DNA of 64,000 nucleotides from Streptomyces lavendulae subsp. lavendulae (GCF_002803845.1 NZ_CP024985.1:7203501-7267500); one strand, 5' to 3'; counted from the stretch's first letter, positions 24,577-33,924 are shown. The notes: a model not told the origin generated them from the sequence alone. Made by a program: numbers and translations.

Positions 24577-25122
24577 TCAGCCGGGCCCGGTGCCGACCGG
24601 GACCGGTACCGGCACGGCGACCGGGACGGCCTGCGCGTCCACGGCGGTGAGCACCGCCCGGGCGGGTTCCCGTACCGGCTTGTTCACGCCGATACGGACC
24701 GTGCCCGTGGGCGCCGCCGGCGCGGGGGCGGCCCGTAGCGAGAACCACACCACCTTGCCGGTGCCGTCCGGCCGGTGCCGGGCCCCCCAGGCCTCGCTGA
24801 CGGCCTCCACGAGCGCGAGTCCGCGCCCGCAGGTCTCCAGGGCGTCGGCCGCCCGGACCACGGGCAGCCGCGGATCGCTGTCGGAGACGGAGACGGTCAG
24901 CCGCCCGAGGCGCAGTTCGATCTCGACCGTGCAGACCTTGTCGGGCTGCGCATGGCGGTGGACGTTGCTGAGCAGCTCCGTCACGCCGAGCGCAGCCCGG
25001 TCTATGAGCGGATCGAGCTGCCAGTGGCGCAGTTGCGCGGAGACGATTCTGCGGACCTGACCGATCCGCGCTGGCAAGGCCTGCAGTTCGACGACGCAGT
25101 GCCTGCGGGAATGACTGATCAC
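24577..25122 (-). CDS. RsbW-like ATP-binding (HATPase) regulatory protein
   Basis: This 181-residue protein is a GHKL-type ATPase of the anti-sigma-factor kinase group common in Streptomyces. N-box ALGVTELLSNVHRHAQPDK, G1-like DSDPRLP and G2 ETCGRGLALVEAVSEAWG are present. The C-terminal 50 residues are Pro/Val-rich and outside the domain. No histidine kinase phospho-acceptor domain is present. These proteins usually bind sigma factors or anti-sigma antagonists; no partner gene is adjacent. It is divergent from the PLP enzyme, 198 bp apart. Confidence 0.8.
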   Translation of the reverse strand: MISHSRRHCVVELQALPARIGQVRRIVSAQLRHWQLDPLIDRAALGVTELLSNVHRHAQPDKVCTVEIELRLGRLTVSVSDSDPRLPVVRAADALETCGRGLALVEAVSEAWGARHRPDGTGKVVWFSLRAAPAPAAPTGTVRIGVNKPVREPARAVLTAVDAQAVPVAVPVPVPVGTGPG

Positions 25123-25320
25123 GGCTGCGACTCCCCGATATCAGTGTTACGGGTGCTGCACCCTCGGTAGCGCACCACCAGGGTCACCCACAGTGGCCCC
25201 GGGTGCAACCGAACGCGACCGAAAGCGATCCGCATGGAAACCCAAAGTAACCATTTGTGCAGGTGGGAGGGGTACATTGCGAAAGCAGGGGGCCACGGAA
25301 CCGACAAAGGAGCAAGGCGC

Positions 25321-26496
25321 ATGAGCACCACCGGTACCACCGGTACGACGGACGCGAGCGTGGCCGCGAACAAGGCCGCGGGAGCGGTCATGACGACGGT
25401 CGACGTCGACCGGAGCGACGCGGAATACCGCGCCTGGCTCAACGAAGCCGTCCGCAAGGTCCAGGCGGACGCGAACCGCTCCGCCGACACCCACCTGCTG
25501 CGCTTCCCCCTCCCCGAGGCGTGGGGCATCGACCTGTACCTCAAGGACGAGTCCACGCACCCGACGGGCTCCCTCAAGCACAGACTCGCCCGCTCCCTGT
25601 TCCTGTACGCGCTCTGCAACGGCTGGATCCGCCCCGGGCGCCCGGTCATCGAGGCCTCCAGCGGCTCGACGGCCGTCTCCGAGGCCTACTTCGCCAAGCT
25701 GATCGGCGTCCCCTTCGTCGCGGTGATGCCGAGGACCACCAGCCCGGAGAAGTGCCGTCTCATCGAATTCCACGGCGGCACCTGCCACTTCGTCGACGAC
25801 CCGATGAAGATGTACGAGGAGTCCGCCGACCTGGCCGCCCGCACCGGCGGCCACTACATGGACCAGTTCACCTACGCGGAGCGGGCCACCGACTGGCGCG
25901 GCAACAACAACATCGCGGAGTCGATGTACCAGCAGCTCCGCCTGGAGCGGTACCCCGAACCGGCATGGATCGTCGCGACGGCCGGCACCGGCGGCACCTC
26001 CGCCACCATCGCGCGCTACGTGCACTACATGCAGCACGACACCCGCATCTGCGTCCCGGACCCGGAGAACTCCTGTTTCTTCGACGGCTGGACCCACGGC
26101 GACCCCCACGCGAGCAGCGACTGCGGCTCGCGCATCGAGGGCATCGGGCGGCCGCGGATGGAGCCCAGCTTCGTGCCGGGCGCCATCGACCGCATGATGC
26201 GGGTGCCGGACGCGGCGAGCGTCGCCGCCTGCCGCGCCCTGGAACGGGCCATAGGGCGCAAGGCGGGCGGTTCCACCGGCACCGGACTGTGGAGCGCCCT
26301 GAAGATCATCTCCGAGATGGTCGCGCAGGGCCGCACGGGCAGCGTCGTCACCCTGCTCTGCGACCCGGGCGACCGCTACCTCGACAAGTACTACTCGGAC
26401 GAATGGCTGGCCGCGCAGGGCCTCGACATCGCCCCGTACGAGAAGACGATCGAGACCCTCCTGGAGACGGGGGACTGGCGCGAGCCCACCGCCTGA
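25321..26496 (+). CDS. PLP-dependent cysteine synthase-family enzyme (Cds1-like)
   Basis: This 391-residue protein belongs to the fold-type II PLP family. THPTGSLKHRLARSLF (about residues 80-95) carries the Schiff-base lysine, EASSGSTAVSEAYFAK replaces the usual cysteine-synthase SGNTG loop with SGSTA, and VATAGTGGTSATIARYV is the phosphate-binding loop. This pattern resembles mycobacterial Cds1, an L-cysteine desulfhydrase, more than O-acetylserine sulfhydrylase, though that call is by motif only. AAGGAG lies about 10 nt before ATG 25321; an internal start (MTTVDVDRSD, 25390) is possible. It is monocistronic. Confidence 0.75.
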   Translation: MSTTGTTGTTDASVAANKAAGAVMTTVDVDRSDAEYRAWLNEAVRKVQADANRSADTHLLRFPLPEAWGIDLYLKDESTHPTGSLKHRLARSLFLYALCNGWIRPGRPVIEASSGSTAVSEAYFAKLIGVPFVAVMPRTTSPEKCRLIEFHGGTCHFVDDPMKMYEESADLAARTGGHYMDQFTYAERATDWRGNNNIAESMYQQLRLERYPEPAWIVATAGTGGTSATIARYVHYMQHDTRICVPDPENSCFFDGWTHGDPHASSDCGSRIEGIGRPRMEPSFVPGAIDRMMRVPDAASVAACRALERAIGRKAGGSTGTGLWSALKIISEMVAQGRTGSVVTLLCDPGDRYLDKYYSDEWLAAQGLDIAPYEKTIETLLETGDWREPTA

Positions 26497-26533
26497 GCCC
26501 GGGCGCGGCCGGGGCCCGCCCGGTGGCCGTCCG

Positions 26534-27022
26534 TCAGCCGCGGGTGCGGGCCGCCAGGCGGGCGTCGAGCGTGCGCACCGCCGTGCGGAAGGAGTGGCCG
26601 AGGCCCGGGCGGGCGGCGGTCAGCGCCAGCCGGAAGGCGGGCGGGCCGTCAGCGGCGAAGGTCCAGCGGACCAGGGTGCCGGGGGAGTGGTCCGCCGGGG
26701 CCAGGAGCCACTCCTCCAACAGGGCCCGTACGCCGGGCACGTTGGTCTCGTCGACCCGGTAGGCGTACCGCAGCCCGGGATCCGCGGCCATGACGGTCTC
26801 CTGGAAGCGGACCCCGCCCATCAGCCGGACCTCCCGGCCCCCGCCGCCCCGCGTGGGCCGGGCCAGCGTCACGGCCCGGAACCAGGACGGCCAGCCCGTC
26901 ACCTCCTCCGCCAGCGCCCGGTACACGGCGTCGGGTGCGGCCGAGGCGCGGGCGGTGAACACCAGGCGCGTCGGGGCGTCTTCGGCGAAACCCAGCCCCA
27001 CGGGGCGGAGTCGGCGGGTCAT
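26534..27022 (-). CDS. SRPBCC family protein
   Basis: This 162-residue protein looks like a SRPBCC/polyketide-cyclase-like lipid-binding fold: ASAAPDAVYRALAEEVTGWPSWFRAVT near the N-terminus, a central GVRFQETVMAADPGLRYAYRV strand pair, and a C-terminal helix RTAVRTLDARLA. Members bind small hydrophobic ligands; a specific role cannot be assigned. It is convergent with the PLP-enzyme gene (37 bp apart) and divergent from the membrane hydrolase. Confidence 0.7.
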   Translation of the reverse strand: MTRRLRPVGLGFAEDAPTRLVFTARASAAPDAVYRALAEEVTGWPSWFRAVTLARPTRGGGGREVRLMGGVRFQETVMAADPGLRYAYRVDETNVPGVRALLEEWLLAPADHSPGTLVRWTFAADGPPAFRLALTAARPGLGHSFRTAVRTLDARLAARTRG

Positions 27023-27236
27023 GTCGTTACCCCCTGGGCGGTGCGGGGCACCGGGTGCGCCGCCGCCGCGCCACCATAACCGGCGGCCCGTCAGAAGTCT
27101 CCGCCCGGCCGGGACATCGCCCGGCCCCGGCCCGAACGGCCTTCACACGCACGGGGCCTGGGCAGCGGCGCCCCGGAGCGGGATGCTGAAGGGGCCGCCC
27201 CGCGCGCACCAGCCCCTCACCTGCGGAGGCCCCCAC

Positions 27237-29636
27237 ATGCCGGACCCCGTCGCCGCCGCCGAACCGCCGCCCCCGGGCCCGCCGCCCGCGCTCGAACTGC
27301 TCGTCCACGGCGTGGGCGGAGCCTCCCCCGCCGAACTGCTCCGGGACCCCTACCCCGTCCGGATCACCGGCGACTCGACCGCCGCCGTGTTCCGCCGCCC
27401 CGAGGACGCCGACGCCGAGGACCGTCCCGGGCGCCCCCGCGGCCGGCCCGTGGCCGAGGCCTACTGCTGGTCCCGCCTCACCTCCGGCAACGGGGCCCGG
27501 GCCCTGTGGCTGCTGCTCCTGCCGTTCATGGTCGCCAACCTCGCCCACTGGGCCCGGCCCGCCGCCGCACCCGGCAAGGCCGCGGCCCGGGCGGTGCGCA
27601 CGTACGGGCTCCTCGTACGGGTCCTCGCCCTCAGCCTCACCGTGCTCCTCGTCGCGGCCGCCTGCGAGGTGGCGCTGGACCTCCTCGCCTGGCAGTGCGC
27701 GGGCAACACCGCCTGCGCGGGCACCCGTTCCCCGCTCGGTGCCCTGCGGCCCGGCACCTGGTGGGGGCAGCCCGGACGCCGCCTCGCGGTCGGCGCCCTC
27801 GTCCCCGCCGCCCTGACCGGCCTGCTCTGGTACCTCTCGACCCGCACCTGGAGCGCCTACGAATCCCAGCCGCCGCCCGCCGGCCCCGCCACCCCGGGCG
27901 CCCCCGGAACGGGCGGGGAGGAGGCACCGCTGGGGCAGGCCGGATTCTGGTACGGGCGGCGGATCGTGGCACGGCTGCGCGCCGCGCACACCGCCGCCGG
28001 ACTCCTCACCGTGGCGGTGGCCGTCGCCGCCCCCGCCGTCCGCCACGACCGGGCCGCCACCGGAACGTCCCCCGCCCTCCAGGCCGCCGGATGGGCCGTC
28101 GAGGCACTGCTCGCCACCGGAGCCGCCACCGTCCTGTGGGTCGTCTGCCGGCGCGGCCGCACCGAGGTCCGGCCCGACCACCGGCTCGACCGGGCCGCCC
28201 TCACCCTGCTGCCCGGCGGCGCCCTCGCCCTGCTCGCCGCGGTCCTCCTCTACGCGGGGTGGTCCCGCCCCGGCTGGGTCTCGGCCGGGCGCCTCCCGGG
28301 GGACTTCGCGTTCGGGGTGCTCATGCTCGGCCAGGGCTGCTGCGCGCTGGCCCTCGCCTTCGTCGCCCACCGCCTGCACCGCGACACCCCCGAGCCCGGA
28401 GCCGCCCTGCGGGGCCTCGCCGGACCCGCCGTCGCCGTGCTCGGCTGCGCCCTCGGCGGGGTCATGTCCGGCGGGGTCGCCCAGCGCGTCGCCGACTGGC
28501 TCGACGGGGGCGGCACACCGGGCACCCCCGGGGCCGCACTGCCCGGACCGCCCGTCCTGCTGTCCTGGCAGGCCGCCGTGCTGCCACCGCTGCTGATCGC
28601 CCTGCTGCTGCCGGCCGCCTGGGCACTCGCCCGCGCCGCCCTGGCCCGGCGCCGGATGGCCGCCGGCCTCGCCGCCGAGTACCCGGGAGAGCCCGCCGAC
28701 CCCGACCGCAGCCGCCGGATCGCCGGGGCACGGGCGGCCGCCGCCCTCACCGACTCCGCGCCGTGGTTCGTGGGGGCCGTCTCCGGGATCACCCTGCTGC
28801 TCGGCACCGGCGCCCTCGCCGGAGCCTGGATCAGCGGACGGGTCCCGGCCGAGGCCGCCCGGGGGGCCCACCCGCTGCTCGCCGCCGCCGCCCGCGGCGC
28901 CCAGGACACCGGGTCCTGGCTGATAGGGCTCGGCGTCGCCGCCTTCGTCGCCTGGGGCCGCCGCGCCTACCGCGACCCCGCCGCCCGCCGGACCGTCGGG
29001 ATCCTCTGGGACGTCGGCACCTTCTGGCCGCGCGCCGCCCACCCCTTCGCCCCGCCCTGCTATGCCGAGCGGGCGGTCCCCGACCTGACCTGGCGGATGA
29101 CCGGCTGGACCGCCCGCACCGGGGGCCGCCTCGTCATCTCCGGACACTCCCAGGGCAGCGTGCTCGCGGCGGCCGCCGTCTGGCAACTGCCGCCCGAAGT
29201 GCGCGGCCGCGTCGGCATGCTGACCTACGGCTCCCCGCTGGCCCGGCTCTACGGCCGCTGGTTCCCCGACTTCTTCGGCCCCGGCCGGCTCGCCGCCCTG
29301 CACCGCGACCTCGACTGCTGGCGCAACCTGTGGCGGGCCACCGACCCCATAGGAGGGCCCGTCGAGACCGGTGCTGCCGTCGGCGAACCCGTCGACCGGG
29401 GCCCCCTGCGCGACCCGCTCGCCTACGGGCGCAGCCCCCGCCACCCGCTGCCCGCGCCGATCCTCGGCCACGGCGACTACCAGGCCGATCCGGCCTTCAC
29501 CGCCGAACGCGACGCACTCCTCGCGCGACTGGACGCCGCCCCGCGCGGCGACGTACACGACACCCGGGAGGTGCCCGGCCCGCGGATCAGCAGGGCGCGG
29601 ACAGAGCCGGCAGATCCGCCGGGAAGAGCAGGGTGA
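27237..29636 (+). CDS. Large membrane protein with C-terminal alpha/beta-hydrolase domain
   Basis: This 799-residue protein has roughly eight predicted membrane segments between residues 80 and 585. After the last one a soluble region carries a serine-hydrolase nucleophile elbow, GRLVISGHSQGSVLAAAAVWQLP, with Ser near residue 637, followed by GMLTYGSPLARLYGRWFP. The N-terminal part also starts with LELLVHGVGGASPAELL, a strand-turn like the start of an alpha/beta hydrolase, so the hydrolase may be split by the membrane segments. GGAGG lies 8 nt before ATG 27237. I recognise no named family. Its end overlaps the AAA+ gene on the other strand by 50 bp. Confidence 0.65.
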   Translation: MPDPVAAAEPPPPGPPPALELLVHGVGGASPAELLRDPYPVRITGDSTAAVFRRPEDADAEDRPGRPRGRPVAEAYCWSRLTSGNGARALWLLLLPFMVANLAHWARPAAAPGKAAARAVRTYGLLVRVLALSLTVLLVAAACEVALDLLAWQCAGNTACAGTRSPLGALRPGTWWGQPGRRLAVGALVPAALTGLLWYLSTRTWSAYESQPPPAGPATPGAPGTGGEEAPLGQAGFWYGRRIVARLRAAHTAAGLLTVAVAVAAPAVRHDRAATGTSPALQAAGWAVEALLATGAATVLWVVCRRGRTEVRPDHRLDRAALTLLPGGALALLAAVLLYAGWSRPGWVSAGRLPGDFAFGVLMLGQGCCALALAFVAHRLHRDTPEPGAALRGLAGPAVAVLGCALGGVMSGGVAQRVADWLDGGGTPGTPGAALPGPPVLLSWQAAVLPPLLIALLLPAAWALARAALARRRMAAGLAAEYPGEPADPDRSRRIAGARAAAALTDSAPWFVGAVSGITLLLGTGALAGAWISGRVPAEAARGAHPLLAAAARGAQDTGSWLIGLGVAAFVAWGRRAYRDPAARRTVGILWDVGTFWPRAAHPFAPPCYAERAVPDLTWRMTGWTARTGGRLVISGHSQGSVLAAAAVWQLPPEVRGRVGMLTYGSPLARLYGRWFPDFFGPGRLAALHRDLDCWRNLWRATDPIGGPVETGAAVGEPVDRGPLRDPLAYGRSPRHPLPAPILGHGDYQADPAFTAERDALLARLDAAPRGDVHDTREVPGPRISRARTEPADPPGRAG

Positions 29637-32043
29637 GCTCGTCCGTACTCGGCTCGGCCAGCTGAGCCACCCGCCCCGCGTGCCGCTCCACCATCGACTC
29701 GAAGGTCTGGCGCGCGGTGCGGCCGTTGCCGAACGCCGGACCCTTGGGCAGCTCCGTGAAGTACGCCAGCAACGCCTCTCCCGTGCCCTCGCCCAGCCGG
29801 TACTCGTGCTCCTCCGCCTGCTGCTCCACGATCCGCAGGAGCTCCTGGGGCCCGTAGTCGCCGAAGGTGATGGTGCGGGAGAAACGCGACGCCACCCCCG
29901 GGTTGACGGTCAGGAAGCGTTCCATCTCCTCCGTGTACCCGGCGACGATCACCACCACCGCGTCCCGGTGGTCCTCCATCAGCTTCACCAGCGTGTCGAT
30001 CGCCTCGCGCCCGAAGTCCCGGCCCGAGTCCTCCGGCGAGAGCGCGTACGCCTCGTCGATGAACAGCACCCCGCCGCGCGCCCGGTCGAAGGCCTCCTGC
30101 GTACGGATCGCGGTCGAGCCGATGTGCTCACCGACCAGGTCCACCCGGGACACCTCCACCAGGTGGCCGCGCTCCAGCACCCCGAGGGAGGCCAGGATCT
30201 CCCCGTACAGCCGGGCCACCGTCGTCTTGCCGGTGCCGGGGGAGCCCGTGAAGACCAGGTGCCGGCGCACCGAGGCCGCCTTCAGGCCCGCCTGCTGCCG
30301 TCTGCGCCCGACCTCGATCATGTCGGTGAGGGCCCGTACCTCGCGTTTGACGCTGTCCAGACCGACCAGCGCGTCCAGCTGGCCCAGCGCCTCGCCCGAA
30401 CCGCGGACCGCACCCGCGTCGGCCGCGTCGCCCGCCCCAGGCGCCCCCGGGTCCGAGGGCCGCTGCCCGGGCATCGCGGCAGGCGCTCCCGCCGGACCCG
30501 GCACGGCCGCCGCACGGACCACCGGCTGCGCCCCGGCGGGCACGTCGCCCGCGGCCGCCCGCGCGCCGAGGCGCGGCCCGGGCTCGTCGCCGGTGCACCC
30601 CTCGGCGACCGGGCCGTCCTCCGCGAACTCGTACCCGCCGCGTGCGCAGCGCTCGGTGTGGCAGCGGCTGAGAGTGGTCCGGCAGCCGTCGATGACGTGG
30701 AAGCCGAAACCGGAACTGCCGCTCACCCGGCAGGCCGTGAACGTGCCGCGGCCGCCCGCCGACACGTAGAAACCGGCCTCGGCCGCCGAAGTGACGGTGC
30801 ACCGCTCCACCACCGGGTCGGCGCCCTTGGTCACGATCACGCCGGACTGCACGTCGTCGATGGTGCAGTTGGCGAGGGTGCCGCCGCTGCCGTGGTCGCG
30901 GAACCAGGCCCCGGTGCCGGCCTCCCGGATGCGGCAGTCGTCCAGCCGCGCGCCGGCGCCGTCGCTGACGGAGACGGCCGTGTTGCGGACCTGGGTGAGG
31001 TCGCTGTCGACCACGTCCACGCGCGAACCCCGGTCCAGCACGAACAGGGCGTCCGGCACGTCGTGCACCCGGCAGGAGTCCAGGGAGACCGTGGCCCCGT
31101 CGCTGATCCACACCGCCGGGTAGTCACCCGTGCTGTCGTGGATCTCGCAGGACTCGGCATCGACCCGGGTTCCCGGATCCCACACCGACAGGCCGTTGCG
31201 CCCGAACCGGCGGACCGTGCTGCGGCTGAGGGTCAGTACCGAACGGGAGCGCAGGTCGACCGCGTTCTCCGGGATGTCGTGGATGTCGCAGCCGGCGAGG
31301 GTCAGCACGGCGTCGGTGTCGAGGGTGACCCCGTCGGCGGAGGTGCGGTGCACCGCGCAGTCCGTGAGGCGGGCCGCGGCGCGCGCCGCGATCTGCACCC
31401 CGCTGCCCTTGATCTCGTACACCTCGCAGCCCAGCGCCTCCAGGCCCGAACCCTCACCGGTCACGGCGATGCCCGCGCCCGTGGCGTGGTGGATGCGGCA
31501 GCGCTCCAGGCGCGGGTGGCCGCCGCGCACCGAGACCCCGGCCTGCCCGGCGGCCACCACCTCGCACTCCTCGAACACCCCGCCGCCGCCGTCCAGGACG
31601 GAGATCCCGACCCCGGCCGGATTCTCCACGGTGCACCGGCGCACCAGCGGCCGGGCCCCGCCGCGCACCTCGATGCCGGCCGAGGAGCGGGTGTGCACGC
31701 GCAGGTCGCTCAGCTCCGGACAGCCGTCCTCGACGAGCAGCGCGGGCGCCGCCCGGTCGGCACCCTCCAGATGGAGGTCCTGGACCACGGCCGAGGCGCG
31801 CACCGTCAGCGCGACCCCGTCGAGCGGGGCGATCCGCACCGAGCCGGCCGCGGCACCCTCGGGCCCGCGCAGGGTGACGGCATGGTGCAGGACCAGGTTC
31901 TCCCGGTAGGTGCCGGGGGCGATGGACAGGACGTCGCCGTCGCCCGCGGCGGCGAGCGCGGCGCTCAGCGTCGGATACTCACCGGAGCGCCGCCGCCACC
32001 GCGAGGCCCCGCCGTGCGTCACCTGGACCGTGCCCTGAGCCAT
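29587..32043 (-). CDS. Right-handed beta-helix repeat / CbxX-type AAA+ ATPase fusion
   Basis: This 818-residue protein has an N-terminal half (about residues 20-475) made of some 18 turns of a pectate-lyase-like right-handed beta-helix, with repeated short strands such as GVGISVLDGGGGVFEECEV. A flexible Ala/Pro linker follows (about 475-545), then an AAA+ domain of the CbxX/EccA/SpoVK type: Walker A TGSPGTGKTTVA (about 595-606), Walker B VLFIDEAYALS (about 655-665) and sensor IVAGYTEEM. The combination suggests a remodelling ATPase that recognises a partner through a repeat scaffold. No type VII secretion gene is adjacent. It is convergent with, and overlaps, the membrane hydrolase gene. Confidence 0.8.
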   Translation of the reverse strand: MAQGTVQVTHGGASRWRRRSGEYPTLSAALAAAGDGDVLSIAPGTYRENLVLHHAVTLRGPEGAAAGSVRIAPLDGVALTVRASAVVQDLHLEGADRAAPALLVEDGCPELSDLRVHTRSSAGIEVRGGARPLVRRCTVENPAGVGISVLDGGGGVFEECEVVAAGQAGVSVRGGHPRLERCRIHHATGAGIAVTGEGSGLEALGCEVYEIKGSGVQIAARAAARLTDCAVHRTSADGVTLDTDAVLTLAGCDIHDIPENAVDLRSRSVLTLSRSTVRRFGRNGLSVWDPGTRVDAESCEIHDSTGDYPAVWISDGATVSLDSCRVHDVPDALFVLDRGSRVDVVDSDLTQVRNTAVSVSDGAGARLDDCRIREAGTGAWFRDHGSGGTLANCTIDDVQSGVIVTKGADPVVERCTVTSAAEAGFYVSAGGRGTFTACRVSGSSGFGFHVIDGCRTTLSRCHTERCARGGYEFAEDGPVAEGCTGDEPGPRLGARAAAGDVPAGAQPVVRAAAVPGPAGAPAAMPGQRPSDPGAPGAGDAADAGAVRGSGEALGQLDALVGLDSVKREVRALTDMIEVGRRRQQAGLKAASVRRHLVFTGSPGTGKTTVARLYGEILASLGVLERGHLVEVSRVDLVGEHIGSTAIRTQEAFDRARGGVLFIDEAYALSPEDSGRDFGREAIDTLVKLMEDHRDAVVVIVAGYTEEMERFLTVNPGVASRFSRTITFGDYGPQELLRIVEQQAEEHEYRLGEGTGEALLAYFTELPKGPAFGNGRTARQTFESMVERHAGRVAQLAEPSTDELTLLFPADLPALSAPC

Positions 32044-32196
32044 CGCGATGTCGTGCCCCCACCCTCGTACTCGTGTTGCAGAAGTTCCCGGCGCGGCCGG
32101 AGCGGCCGGAGCCGTTCCCTGCGGTTGGAGCGGCCGGAGCGGCCGGACCGGACTCCGGCTCCACGGTAGCGCGCGCGGGGCCGGGGAGTTGCCAGG

Positions 32197-32808
32197 TCAG
32201 CTGCCCGCGCCCGCCCGGCCCCAGTCCGGCCCGGCCGCGGCCCACGCGCGGTCCAGACGGGTGTACCGCCGATGCATGAGCCGGCGTACGACCAGCCGCC
32301 GGAGCGTCTCCGCCAGCGCGGCCGCGGTCAGCGCGGCGGCCAGCCCGGCCACGCCCGCGTGGAAGGAGGCGGCGGACGGGTCGAGGGGCCGCCCCACCAG
32401 CCGTCCCCGGATGTCCGTCCATATCCGGAACCGGTCGCCCGGGAGGGGCGGTTCCTCCGCCGCCGGGACCGTGCCCTCGTGGCTGCTGCCGTCGGGCGCG
32501 GTCCAGGACGCCACGATCCGCGTCCGCTCCGGGGCCTGACGCCCCGCTCCCGGATCGGTGGCCGAACCGGCGACGGGACCCGGCGTCGGCCGGACCACCA
32601 CCGCCGGAACCAGATACCGCTCGTGCCGCTGCTCGCGCGCGGCCCGCTGCAGCGTGCCGTCCACCTTCAGGCCCGCCGCGCAGCCGAGGGCGGGAGCCAC
32701 CAGCAGCACGCACACGAGCGCGGCGAACGCCACCCACGCCTCGAAGAGATCGGTCGGTCTGCGCAGCGGATTGCGCCGCCAGCGCCACACACCCATTGCT
32801 GTCCGCAC
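32197..32808 (-). CDS. Rv1733c-like membrane protein
   Basis: This 203-residue protein has two membrane segments: LFEAWVAFAALVCVLLVAPALGCAAG (about residues 21-46) and one near 148-168 (AGVAGLAAALTAAALAETL), enclosing an extracytoplasmic loop with ERYLVPAVVVRP and TRIVASWTAPDG strands. The N-terminus (GVWRWRRNPLRRPTD) is typical of the actinobacterial Rv1733c-like group of unknown function. GTG 32808 is preceded by a G-rich stretch; ATG 32796 is an alternative. It lies between the MOSC gene and the beta-helix ATPase gene on the same strand, with gaps of 288 and 153 bp. Confidence 0.65.
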   Translation of the reverse strand: MRTAMGVWRWRRNPLRRPTDLFEAWVAFAALVCVLLVAPALGCAAGLKVDGTLQRAAREQRHERYLVPAVVVRPTPGPVAGSATDPGAGRQAPERTRIVASWTAPDGSSHEGTVPAAEEPPLPGDRFRIWTDIRGRLVGRPLDPSAASFHAGVAGLAAALTAAALAETLRRLVVRRLMHRRYTRLDRAWAAAGPDWGRAGAGS

Positions 32809-32901
32809 GGTCCCCGGCTCCCCCTACTTGCGCCAGCCATCCGTCTGTCTGCGCGTCCAAGCCTTCCGCACGCCCGGCGGACGCGCATTCCGGGACGCGC
32901 G

Positions 32902-32956
32902 GGACATGTGGCCACCCGATCCGGTACGGACGGTCGTGGTGGGTGTTCACATGTCC
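32902..32956. promoter_or_regulatory. Long inverted repeat with two ACATGT cores
   Basis: GGACATGTG (32902-32910) is an exact inverted copy of CACATGTCC (32948-32956), and inner arms CACCC/GGGTG extend pairing. Each half also contains the palindrome ACATGT. It lies in the 288-bp gap between the MOSC stop and the Rv1733c-like start, and could be a paired operator or an RNA hairpin. Confidence 0.4.
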
Positions 32957-33096
32957 TGCCTGCTCCAACGGCCCCGTGCCGCCCGTTGGTTCCATCGGGC
33001 ACCCGGAGCCCCTCGAAGGTGTCATTCCACCCGCCGTGGTCAGCGGCGCGCGGAGCTCTGCCGGGTGCTGTGGGGGCCGTGCGGGGCCGCGCGGGA

Positions 33097-33924
33097 TCAC
33101 TCCAGCACGCGCACCTCGTCGCCCACCCGGACCGTGCCCAGGACCACCGGCACCAGCTGCCGTCCGAAGGCGAGGGACTTGCCGATCCGCCGGTGCCGGG
33201 CGAGCGTCTTGAGCGGCTCCCGGCCGCGCTCCGCCGTCTCCTGGTCGGTGGTGGTGACGATGCAGCGCCCGCACTCGCGCACGCCGCGGAAGACGGCGTC
33301 ACCGATCGCGATCCGCCGCCAGCCGTCCTCGGCCCACGCCTGCGCCGGGCCGCCGACCACCAGGTTCGGGCGGAACCGGTTCATGGGCAGGGGCCCCTCC
33401 TGCGGGTGGTCGCCGTGGGCGATCAGCTCGTTGAGGGCGTCGAGCGAGGAGGTCGTGGTCAGCAGCAGCGGATAGGCGTCGGCCAGGCTGACGGTCTCGC
33501 CGGGGAGCGCGTAGTCGGGGTCCACGGGCCGGCGCACGGCCGGATCGTCGAGGTGGACCAGCCGCGCGGGCTGCCCGAGGTAGGTGCTGAACCAGTCGGC
33601 GGCGGTGCCCGCCGCGACGACGGTGTCGATCTTCTTGCCGAACAGGACGACGGGCTCCAGCGGGCCCGGCTCCGGCACGTCCACCACCAGCTCCGCCATC
33701 CCGGGCCCGGACAGGGCGATCCGGCCGTCCGGCAGCGGACGGGACGAGGCCAGGGCCAGTCGCGGCTGCTGGCGCTGGGTGATGACGGCCCCCGCCGTGT
33801 CGACGACCGCCCAGCGGCGGTCCCCGGACAGCCCCCAGGGCTCCACGGCCACCTCGTCGGGAGCAGTCCCCGCTACCGACTTGACGGGATGGACGTGGAG
33901 CGACTGGACGTACAGATTCGACAT
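33097..33924 (-). CDS. MOSC-domain molybdoenzyme-like protein (mARC type)
   Basis: This 275-residue protein has the MOSC N-terminal beta-barrel (LYVQSLHVHPVKSVAG and DRRWAVVDTAGAVITQRQQPRLAL) and the C-terminal MOSC core RFRPNLVVGG followed by CGRCIVTTTDQETAERGREPLKTL. The conserved cysteine is expected to ligate the molybdenum cofactor as in mARC and YcbX-type enzymes, which reduce N-oxygenated compounds. A soluble cytoplasmic protein is expected. No strong ribosome site precedes ATG 33924. The molybdate transport locus lies about 27 kb away in this window. Confidence 0.85.
   Translation of the reverse strand: MSNLYVQSLHVHPVKSVAGTAPDEVAVEPWGLSGDRRWAVVDTAGAVITQRQQPRLALASSRPLPDGRIALSGPGMAELVVDVPEPGPLEPVVLFGKKIDTVVAAGTAADWFSTYLGQPARLVHLDDPAVRRPVDPDYALPGETVSLADAYPLLLTTTSSLDALNELIAHGDHPQEGPLPMNRFRPNLVVGGPAQAWAEDGWRRIAIGDAVFRGVRECGRCIVTTTDQETAERGREPLKTLARHRRIGKSLAFGRQLVPVVLGTVRVGDEVRVLE

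Noticed and set aside
29587..32043. Assigning the beta-helix/AAA+ protein to a type VII secretion system as EccA
   Set aside because: The ATPase domain is EccA-like, but no WXG100, EccB, EccC, EccD or mycosin gene is present in the window.
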